From assembly GCA_947167535.1 (NCBI GenBank), contig CAMVIL010000094.1:1-5913 (forward strand): a stretch of 5,913 nt of DNA, read 5' to 3'. Positions 1-4,789 of the stretch are shown here, piece after piece. Both the position numbers and the translations under genes were made by a program. The notes beneath the pieces were generated by a model, which was not told the DNA's origin, made no database searches, and saw only the letters and a program-made list of their open reading frames with translations. Position 1 is the first letter of the stretch; each line of letters starts with the position of its first letter. This DNA comes from an uncultured Ruminococcus sp. (lineage in GTDB: Bacteria > Bacillota > Clostridia > Oscillospirales > Ruminococcaceae).

Positions 1-315
1 CTTGCAAAGCCCGATATGATAGTCCTCCATCCGCTGCCCCGCGTTGACGAGATAGCGATAGAGGTGGACGACGATCCCAGTGCGATGTACTTCAAGCAGG
101 CACGCTACGGAATGTTTGTGCGAATGGCGCTGATACTTACGGTGCTTCACAAGAACGGCAACCCGCCCCCGCTTATAAGAGGCAGGGTGCACAAGTCGGT
201 CAAGTGCTCGAATCCCAAGTGCATAACCCACCGCGAGCCGTATCTCCCCCATTTCTTTGAGGGAAGCGGCGATATCCTGACCTGCGAATACTGCGATCAG
301 AGGACACTGATCTGA
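1..315 (+). CDS. pyrB: Aspartate carbamoyltransferase, 3' end, with C-terminal PyrI-like zinc ribbon (partial)
   Basis: The frame is open from base 1, so this is the last 104 codons of a longer gene. Aspartate carbamoyltransferase joins carbamoyl phosphate and aspartate in the second step of pyrimidine synthesis, in the cytoplasm. Visible residues 9-18 ([10 protein letters not shown]) are the family's conserved aspartate-domain loop, followed by the usual [16 protein letters not shown] helix. A normal catalytic chain would end soon after. Here, after a short linker ([11 protein letters not shown]), the frame goes on into [13 protein letters not shown] and then CEYC. The cysteines at visible positions 69, 74, 95 and 98 give C-x4-C-x20-C-x2-C. 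This closely matches the zinc-binding domain of the regulatory chain PyrI (C-x4-C-x23-C-x2-C in E. coli). The nucleotide-binding allosteric domain of PyrI is absent from this end. No terminator follows; the next gene begins 70 bp downstream. The pyrB call is very secure and the zinc-ribbon reading is strong from the motif. Confidence 0.95.
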   Translation, partial: LAKPDMIVLHPLPRVDEIAIEVDDDPSAMYFKQARYGMFVRMALILTVLHKNGNPPPLIRGRVHKSVKCSNPKCITHREPYLPHFFEGSGDILTCEYCDQRTLI

Positions 316-323
316 CTGCACCA

Positions 324-352
324 TTAAACGCAAACTGAAAATAAGATAGAAT
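324..352 (+). promoter_or_regulatory. Possible weak sigma-A promoter before the amidase gene
   Basis: TTAAAC (324-329) and TAGAAT (347-352) are separated by 17 bp. The -10 matches TATAAT at five of six positions, but the -35 matches TTGACA at only three. It lies in the 70-bp AT-rich gap between pyrB and the amidase gene, and there is no terminator in that gap, so read-through from pyrB is equally possible. Confidence 0.3.
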
Positions 353-385
353 ATTACCCTCAGGGAAAGGAGGAGCCGCCCTAAA

Positions 386-1471
386 ATGGCTTATAGTGCT
401 CCGTCAGACGGCGGAAGAAGTATAGTCTACACCGAGCGCATCGGCAGAGTAAAGTATACATACTATGACGACGGCGTTGTGAAGATCACCAGATATAAGG
501 GAAAGAAAAAGATATACTGGGGCAGGATCACTGTTGCCATGTGTATGTTCATGATGCTGACACTGGGAGTCGGTCAGCTCGGTAAGTCGCTGACAAAGGC
601 TGTAAAAGGCAGCCGTACAAAAATAGAAATGAATAATTCAATGCCCGAATTCGTGATGAACGGCTCTGATGCTCAGCCTCAGGCTGTCGCTTCAGAGACC
701 TCGGGTGAGGACGATGTCCGGGCAGAGGCTGAAACCGGTACACATTACAGTAATATGAATATCCGCGTCTGCATAGACCCGGGTCACGGCGATTACGATA
801 CGGGTACCGTTGCAGGCGACGGCATCGTTGAAGCCGATCAGAACCTTGAGATCTCGCTGCTTATCCGTGATTATCTCGAAAGCTGCGGTGTTATGGTCTC
901 CATGACCCGCGAGTCGGACGTTTCCGTTTCGCTGTCCGACAGATGCAGCATCGCCAATGAAAACGGCTGCGATTTCTTCGTTTCGATGCACCGCAACAGC
1001 GTCTCCGATACCTCTGCCGATTACAGCGGCATCGAGGCATGGGTCAACAATAAGGCTCCCGCTTATGATACCGCTCTTGCACAGAATATCCTCACAGCCC
1101 TCGATGAAGTCGGCGTGACAGACGATCACGGAGTGAAGTACGGCTACCGCGATATGCCCGGAAATAATTATCAGGTGAATATGGATACCGTCATGCCCAG
1201 CTGCCTGCTGGAGCTGGGATTCGTCACCAGCGAGCAGGATAACGAGCTTTTCCTCAATCAGAAAGAGCAGTACGCCGAAGCCATCGGCAACGCGATAATC
1301 CAGACTGCAATACAGCTCGGAGTTATCAGTGAGAGCGGCGAACGCCTGCTCTCGGGACAGCTTATCTCCGACGGAAAGAACAATGTTTATATCACCGACG
1401 CTTACGCAAAAAGCGGCGAGATAAATTATATCACAGGTTTTAATAATACCGAAAGCAATACCGACAGGTAA
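386..1471 (+). CDS. Membrane-anchored N-acetylmuramoyl-L-alanine amidase (Amidase_3 family)
   Basis: This 361-residue protein is a zinc amidase that cuts the bond between N-acetylmuramic acid and the stem peptide of peptidoglycan. Residues 1-47 are a basic, tyrosine-rich cytoplasmic segment. About 48-64 (ITVAMCMFMMLTLGVG) form one membrane span with no cleavage site, so the catalytic part should face outward on a tether rich in Glu, Asp and Ser (about 80-123). The catalytic domain spans about 126-312. DPGHGDYDTG (131-140) supplies zinc ligand H134, E149 in EADQN is the second ligand, and SMHRN (200-204) gives H202. LLELGF (274-279) carries the catalytic E276. A tail of about 45 residues follows and matches nothing I know. 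The start is supported by AAAGGAGG at 366-373, 12 bp upstream. No SPOR, SH3 or LysM wall-binding repeat is visible. The cyclophilin gene starts 18 bp after the stop, so the two are likely in one operon. Whether the enzyme serves division, sporulation or general turnover cannot be read from the sequence. Confidence 0.93.
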   Translation: MAYSAPSDGGRSIVYTERIGRVKYTYYDDGVVKITRYKGKKKIYWGRITVAMCMFMMLTLGVGQLGKSLTKAVKGSRTKIEMNNSMPEFVMNGSDAQPQAVASETSGEDDVRAEAETGTHYSNMNIRVCIDPGHGDYDTGTVAGDGIVEADQNLEISLLIRDYLESCGVMVSMTRESDVSVSLSDRCSIANENGCDFFVSMHRNSVSDTSADYSGIEAWVNNKAPAYDTALAQNILTALDEVGVTDDHGVKYGYRDMPGNNYQVNMDTVMPSCLLELGFVTSEQDNELFLNQKEQYAEAIGNAIIQTAIQLGVISESGERLLSGQLISDGKNNVYITDAYAKSGEINYITGFNNTESNTDR

Positions 1472-1489
1472 GAGAAAGGAAAGAGAATT

Positions 1490-2152
1490 ATGTTAGATTT
1501 TCTGAGAAATGTTATGATAGTAACTACTGCTGCTGCAGTCATCTGCGGCTTTACAGGCTGCGCCGATAAGAATCAGCCCGACCATTCGGCAGCTGACGAC
1601 TCCGTAACTGCTGCTGCAACAGAGGCTGAGGAGACCGGAAGCTTTGTTATCACAATGTACCCCGACATAGCTCCCAAGACCTGCGAGAACTTCGAGAAGC
1701 TTATCTCCGACGGTTTCTATAACGGTCTGACCTTCCACCGCGTAGTGGACGACTTTATGGCTCAGGGCGGCGACCCCAACGGCGACGGCACCGGCGGTTC
1801 CCCCGATACCGTAGAGGGCGAGTTCTCGGCTAACGGTCACGAGAATAACCTCTCCCACACCAGAGGCGTTGTGTCCATGGCAAGATCTCAGGACATGAAC
1901 AGCGCGTCTTCGCAGTTCTTTATCTGCTACTCCGATGACGATACCTTCCTCGACGGACAGTATGCCGCATTCGGCAAGGTCACAGAGGGTATGGAGATAG
2001 TTGACAGCTTCCTCGATGTTGAGAGAGTTTATAATGGTTCAGACGATACGCCTGCTATGCCGACTACTCCTATCGTTATCACAAAGGCTGAGATGATCGA
2101 GGACGATTCCGAGGGTCATCCTCAGGCAAGATTCAGCATCTCGATAGGCTGA
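1490..2152 (+). CDS. Cyclophilin-type peptidyl-prolyl cis-trans isomerase, lipoprotein
   Basis: The product is 220 residues and catalyses cis-trans isomerisation of Xaa-Pro bonds. It probably helps exported proteins fold on the outer face of the membrane. Residues 1-23 form a signal peptide with one positive charge (R6) and end in the lipobox-like FTGC, with C24 as the lipidated cysteine; Phe at -3 is slightly unusual. A loose linker rich in Ala, Asp, Glu and Thr (25-50) leads into a compact bacterial cyclophilin domain (about 51-204). Signature residues are FHRVVDDFMAQGGDP (82-96) with R84, F89, M90 and Q92, SSQFFI (140-145) with F144, and FLDGQYAAFGKV (153-164). The position of human cyclophilin A H126 is Y158, as is common in bacterial members. 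The start is supported by AAAGGA at 1475-1480, 9 bp before the ATG. The stop overlaps the birA start by one base (TGATG), indicating co-transcription. The last codons also form half of an inverted repeat over the birA start. Confidence 0.93.
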   Translation: MLDFLRNVMIVTTAAAVICGFTGCADKNQPDHSAADDSVTAAATEAEETGSFVITMYPDIAPKTCENFEKLISDGFYNGLTFHRVVDDFMAQGGDPNGDGTGGSPDTVEGEFSANGHENNLSHTRGVVSMARSQDMNSASSQFFICYSDDDTFLDGQYAAFGKVTEGMEIVDSFLDVERVYNGSDDTPAMPTTPIVITKAEMIEDDSEGHPQARFSISIG

Positions 2153-2159
2153 TGCTGAA
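2132..2159 (+). promoter_or_regulatory. Inverted repeat burying the birA start codon (candidate translational-coupling hairpin)
   Basis: TTCAGCATC (2132-2140) and GATGCTGAA (2151-2159) are perfect reverse complements with a 10-base loop between them. The birA ATG (2152-2154) lies in the 3' arm. The only Shine-Dalgarno-like bases, ATAGG (2144-2148), are in the loop. In the mRNA this would be a hairpin that ribosomes finishing the cyclophilin gene must open, which would couple birA translation to that of the upstream gene. The repeat is seen directly; the function is inferred. Confidence 0.5.
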
Positions 2160-2928
2160 CGAGGAAAAGCTGCTGAAGGCAGCAGGTGACTGCGGCTGCA
2201 GGATACACGTTATCCCCGAGACCGGCTCTACCAACGACGATATGAAGGCTATGGCTGCCTACGGCGCTCCCGACGGCACGGTCATCGTCACGGACAAGCA
2301 GAAGTCGGGCAAGGGCAGGATGGGCAGGAGCTTCTTCTCTCCGCAGAGCGGGGTGTATCTCTCTATGCTGCTCCGTCCCGAGACGGACGTCATACAGGCG
2401 CTTCACTATACCGTTGTTGCCGCTGTTGCGGTCTGCCGTACAGTTGAGAAGCTGTCGGGAAGAAAGGCTCAGATCAAGTGGGTAAATGATGTTTATGTCG
2501 ACGGCAGGAAGGTCTGCGGTATCCTTGCGGAAGGCTCTGTGTCGGGCGACAGACCCGAATGGATCATCGTCGGGATAGGTACGAACATCACTCCCCCCGA
2601 AGGCGGATTCCCCGAGGAGATCGCTTCCAGAGCAGGCGCTCTGTTTGAGGAGGGCAAGGCTCCCCGCGACATTTCCGAGCTGTACGCCGCAGAGCTTATC
2701 TGCGAGCTCAGAAGATGTATGTCCCTTTCCCGCGAAACTGTGGACGAGATCATCGCCGAGTACCGTGAGCGCTCGCTGGTGATAGGCAGAGACATAATAG
2801 CTCTGACTCCTGCGGGTGAAAGACCCTGCCGTGCAGTCGGCATAACCGACGCTGCCGAGCTGATGGTGGAGTACCCCGACGGCAGGAGAGGCATACTGTT
2901 TTCGGGTGAGGTCAGCTTAAAGATTTAA
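2152..2928 (+). CDS. birA: Biotin--[acetyl-CoA-carboxylase] ligase, group I (no DNA-binding domain)
   Basis: Biotin protein ligase makes biotinyl-5'-AMP from biotin and ATP and transfers biotin to a lysine of carrier proteins such as the acetyl-CoA carboxylase carrier protein. The 258-residue chain starts almost at once with the catalytic domain. GSTND (25-29) is part of the biotin site. KQKSGKGRMGRSFFSP (49-64) is the adenylate-binding loop, KWVND (109-113) has K109 equivalent to E. coli K183, and GILAE (123-127) and GIGTN (141-145) follow. Residues of about 210-258 form the small SH3-like C-terminal domain (IGRDIIALTP...GILFSGEVSLKI). The N-terminal helix-turn-helix of the E. coli-type repressor is absent, so this enzyme should not itself bind a biotin operator. 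The chosen ATG overlaps the previous stop by one base and has only a weak ribosome binding site, fitting translational coupling. A strong terminator follows at 3072-3107. Confidence 0.95.
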   Translation: MLNEEKLLKAAGDCGCRIHVIPETGSTNDDMKAMAAYGAPDGTVIVTDKQKSGKGRMGRSFFSPQSGVYLSMLLRPETDVIQALHYTVVAAVAVCRTVEKLSGRKAQIKWVNDVYVDGRKVCGILAEGSVSGDRPEWIIVGIGTNITPPEGGFPEEIASRAGALFEEGKAPRDISELYAAELICELRRCMSLSRETVDEIIAEYRERSLVIGRDIIALTPAGERPCRAVGITDAAELMVEYPDGRRGILFSGEVSLKI

Positions 2929-2938
2929 AGGAAAATTA

Positions 2939-3025
2939 ATGAAATATCTATTCCATAATCCGAAACTTTTTACTGATTATCACGAAACGAACACAATGGC
3001 GGTGTATTATATATATAACAAATAA
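2939..3025 (+). CDS. Possible 28-residue small protein (doubtful)
   Basis: An ATG at 2939 opens a 28-codon frame ending in TAA at 3023-3025. It reads MKYLFHNPKLFTDYHETNTM and then AVYYIYNK. AAAGGA (2927-2932), overlapping the birA stop, sits about 6 bases upstream, which is good ribosome-binding spacing, and the ORF lies before the terminator and so would be transcribed with birA. Against it, the codons are AT-rich like the spacer itself, the peptide has no signal, membrane span or known motif, and such short frames arise by chance in AT-rich DNA. I do not recognise it. Confidence 0.2.
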   Translation: MKYLFHNPKLFTDYHETNTMAVYYIYNK

Positions 3026-3071
3026 GAACTTTAGAAAAACATATTATTTTTCTCCATCATATTTACTGTAA

Positions 3072-3107
3072 AAGAAGAGGCACCGCGTGGTGCTTCTTCT
3101 TCTTTTT
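3072..3107 (+). terminator. Rho-independent terminator of the amidase-cyclophilin-birA unit
   Basis: A 13-bp stem pairs 3072-3084 with 3089-3101 (one G-T wobble) around the loop GCGT and is followed by CTTTTTC. The core is GGCACC/GGTGC. It lies about 145 bp after the birA stop and upstream of the next promoter, so it separates the two transcription units. Confidence 0.9.
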
Positions 3108-3169
3108 CATAAAATATTACACGATTATTTGAAATCATATAAAAATAACAAAAAATGACTCAAAAACTA

Positions 3170-3198
3170 TTGCATTTTCATACGATATGTGGTATACT
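3170..3198 (+). promoter_or_regulatory. Extended -10 sigma-A promoter for the solute-binding protein gene
   Basis: TTGCAT (3170-3175) and TATACT (3193-3198) are 17 bp apart. TGG directly before the -10 gives the extended form TGnTATACT, which makes up for a -35 that matches the consensus at only three positions. A start of transcription near 3205 would leave a leader of about 60 bases. No operator palindrome is evident. Confidence 0.75.
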
Positions 3199-3253
3199 AG
3201 TTGATGAAATGGATATTTTGTTTTTTGTGTATAGGGAATAATATTATCTTTCT

Positions 3254-3259
3254 AGGAGG
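3254..3259 (+). promoter_or_regulatory. Ribosome binding site that decides the start at 3268
   Basis: A perfect AGGAGG is followed by two in-frame ATGs. The first (3262) is only 2 bases away, too close for normal initiation. The second (3268) is 8 bases away, the best spacing, and gives the classic signal-peptide start MKALKR. The start is therefore placed at 3268. Confidence 0.85.
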
Positions 3260-3267
3260 AAATGATT

Positions 3268-4686
3268 ATGAAGGCTTTAAAACGCATAGCAGCACTTTCG
3301 GCTGCTCTTATGCTTACCGCCGGACTTGCAGGCTGCGGCAGCGGCTCTAAGGACAGCGGTAAAGAAGAATCTTATGTCGATCAGGTAAAGGTAGAGGACA
3401 CCGAAGATGTAGCTCCCATCGCCGAGGGCGAAGAGACCGAGCTCGAGTGGCTTTCCTACTTCGACATCAACCCCAGCAAGAACGCTAAGGAAAAGAGAGT
3501 TGACCTTGACCTCTTTGAGAAGAAGGGCGGTACTATCCACTATTCCCCCACAACTTCTATGGTCAAGTACGATCAGCTCGCAAACCGCGTGCTCTCCAAC
3601 GATCCGCCCGATCTGTTCTGGTTCGAGCAGAAGATGACCTTCCCCTGCTACTGCGTAAAGGGAATGTTCCAGCCTGTTGACGACATCGTTGACTTCGACA
3701 GCGATCTTTGGGTAGACATGAAGGGTCTGGCAGACCAGTTTGAGCTGGGCGGCAAGCACTATGTTGCTCCCGTATCTATCGGACCTCTTTCCGTTATGAC
3801 CTATAACAAGGACTTCATCGAGGCTAACGCCCTTGACGATCCTTATGATCTGTACATGGACGGCGACTGGACATGGGATACCTGGTACGGCCTTATGGAA
3901 GAGTTCGTAAACGGCGCTTCGGGTGAGGAGCAGCGTTACGGTATCAACGGCTGGTTCGGTCCGTTCATCTTCCAGTCTACCGGTCAGACTCTTATCGGTT
4001 ACGACGCAGAGAAGGACGAGTTCTACTCCAACATAGACAACCCCGAGTTCGACCGCGCTTCCTCGCTGCTTTACGATGTAAAGAAGAATAACTACTACTA
4101 CAGCGACTGGATAGGCAGCGCTACCGAGTGCTTCAAGAAGAATATCCTCTTCTACGGCATGGGTACATGGGCTGTATCTCCCAAGGAAGGCGACAACTGG
4201 GGAATAGTTCCCATGCCCCGTGATCCTAACACCGACACCTGCTACACCACCATCGACATCTCTGCATATATGTGGGTAAAGGGCTCTACCAAGAAGGACG
4301 CTGTACGCTGCTGGTATGAGTGCGCAAAGATCGCAGCTACCGATCCTCAGTACACCGATGCAGGCAAGGAGAAGTTCTTCGTTACTCAGCCCGCATGGAC
4401 AGAGGAAATGTATGAGATGGCAAACGTTGAGCCGCTCACCGATAAGTATGTAAAGGTAGTTGACCCCGGTTACGGTATCTCCACCATACTTTCCAACGAC
4501 GACGCTGCGACCAACGCTACCAAGGAAGCTGTAATTCCTTATATGTATACTTCCGTTATGAAGACCGACGATGACGGCAAGCAGTTCACATGGACTCAGC
4601 TCCGTGAGACTTATGCTTCCACAATCGATTCCGAGCTCAAGCAGTTCAACGAGGAATACCACAAGTTCCTTCAGGAAGGCAATTGA
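3268..4686 (+). CDS. ABC transporter extracellular solute-binding lipoprotein (family 1 type, probably sugar)
   Basis: The 472-residue product would capture a solute outside the cell and deliver it to an ABC permease. Residues 1-22 are a typical lipoprotein signal (MKALKR, then a hydrophobic core) ending in the lipobox LAGC, with C23 lipidated. A short Gly/Ser/Lys and acidic linker leads into a two-lobed binding protein from about residue 55. Typical stretches are NDPPDLFWFE (111-120), HYVAPVSIGPLSVMTYNKDF (164-183), DGDWTWDTW (198-206) and YGMGTWAV (296-303), then WGIVPMP (311-317). Many exposed-type Trp and Tyr residues suit carbohydrate stacking, but the ligand cannot be told. Length is normal for the family. 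Codon use is strongly biased (by eye, GCT/GCA for Ala with about one GCG, mostly ATC for Ile), which suggests high expression. The gene has its own promoter and a strong ribosome binding site. It is followed by a divergent paralogue; no permease or ATPase gene is inside the window. Confidence 0.92.
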   Translation: MKALKRIAALSAALMLTAGLAGCGSGSKDSGKEESYVDQVKVEDTEDVAPIAEGEETELEWLSYFDINPSKNAKEKRVDLDLFEKKGGTIHYSPTTSMVKYDQLANRVLSNDPPDLFWFEQKMTFPCYCVKGMFQPVDDIVDFDSDLWVDMKGLADQFELGGKHYVAPVSIGPLSVMTYNKDFIEANALDDPYDLYMDGDWTWDTWYGLMEEFVNGASGEEQRYGINGWFGPFIFQSTGQTLIGYDAEKDEFYSNIDNPEFDRASSLLYDVKKNNYYYSDWIGSATECFKKNILFYGMGTWAVSPKEGDNWGIVPMPRDPNTDTCYTTIDISAYMWVKGSTKKDAVRCWYECAKIAATDPQYTDAGKEKFFVTQPAWTEEMYEMANVEPLTDKYVKVVDPGYGISTILSNDDAATNATKEAVIPYMYTSVMKTDDDGKQFTWTQLRETYASTIDSELKQFNEEYHKFLQEGN

Positions 4687-4693
4687 TAGAACC

Positions 4694-4728
4694 GTTTATT
4701 TCCCCGCCCAACAAGCGGGGAAATAAGC
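4694..4728 (+). promoter_or_regulatory. Strong hairpin without U-tract after the solute-binding protein gene
   Basis: TTATTTCCCCGC (4696-4707) pairs perfectly with GCGGGGAAATAA (4715-4726) around a 7-base loop. A G-T wobble and a G-C pair extend the stem to 14 bp. It starts 8 bases after the stop codon. The bases that follow (GCACTTTAAG) are not a U-tract, so it is a poor intrinsic terminator. It may instead protect the 3' end of the upstream mRNA, as intercistronic hairpins after binding-protein genes are known to do. That role is inferred. Confidence 0.75.
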
Positions 4729-4740
4729 ACTTTAAGACTA

Positions 4741-4774
4741 AAAATGCGTAGCTTCAGGGGTTACGCATTTTGTT
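4741..4774 (+). terminator. Terminator-like hairpin between the two binding-protein genes
   Basis: AAAATGCGTA (4741-4750) pairs with TACGCATTTT (4762-4771), a perfect 10-bp stem with an 11-base loop; the 3' arm runs into TTTTGTT. Only about five pairs are G-C or next to them, so strength is moderate and partial read-through is plausible. The A-tract on the left would also let it act on the other strand. It ends before the ribosome binding site of the next gene and does not mask it. Confidence 0.65.
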
Positions 4775-4789
4775 GACGGAGAGGGAAAG

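Larger units (their letters stand above)
2929..3267. other. AT-rich spacer between birA and the solute-binding protein gene
   Basis: This 339-bp stretch is clearly more AT-rich than the flanking genes. It holds a doubtful 28-codon ORF (2939-3025), a TATATATATA tract near 3007-3016, a strong terminator (3072-3107), a promoter (3170-3198) and a T-rich 5' leader of about 60 bases with a strong ribosome binding site. I see no tRNA, no recognisable riboswitch and no catabolite-repression (CRE) box. Confidence 0.8.

Noticed and set aside
692..1129. Minus-strand open frame opposite the amidase
   Set aside because: It covers the conserved zinc-binding motifs of the amidase and has no ribosome binding site or known motif; it is a shadow.
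3033..3053. AGAAAAA/TTTTTCT inverted repeat after the small ORF
   Set aside because: Only 7 bp, nearly all A-T, with a 7-base loop. Such repeats are expected by chance in this AT-rich spacer, and a far stronger terminator follows.
3199..3253. T-rich leader as a possible riboswitch
   Set aside because: About 60 bases with no stable stem and no known aptamer pattern; too short and unstructured to support the idea.
3277..4662. Long open frame (461 codons) on the minus strand opposite the solute-binding protein gene
   Set aside because: It is a shadow of a gene with strong codon bias. The minus-strand protein has no recognisable domain, and the + strand has a promoter, ribosome binding site, signal peptide and family motifs.
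4773..4778. TTGACG as a -35 box for the second binding-protein gene
   Set aside because: No -10-like hexamer occurs 16-18 bp downstream, where the ribosome binding site and start codon lie instead.
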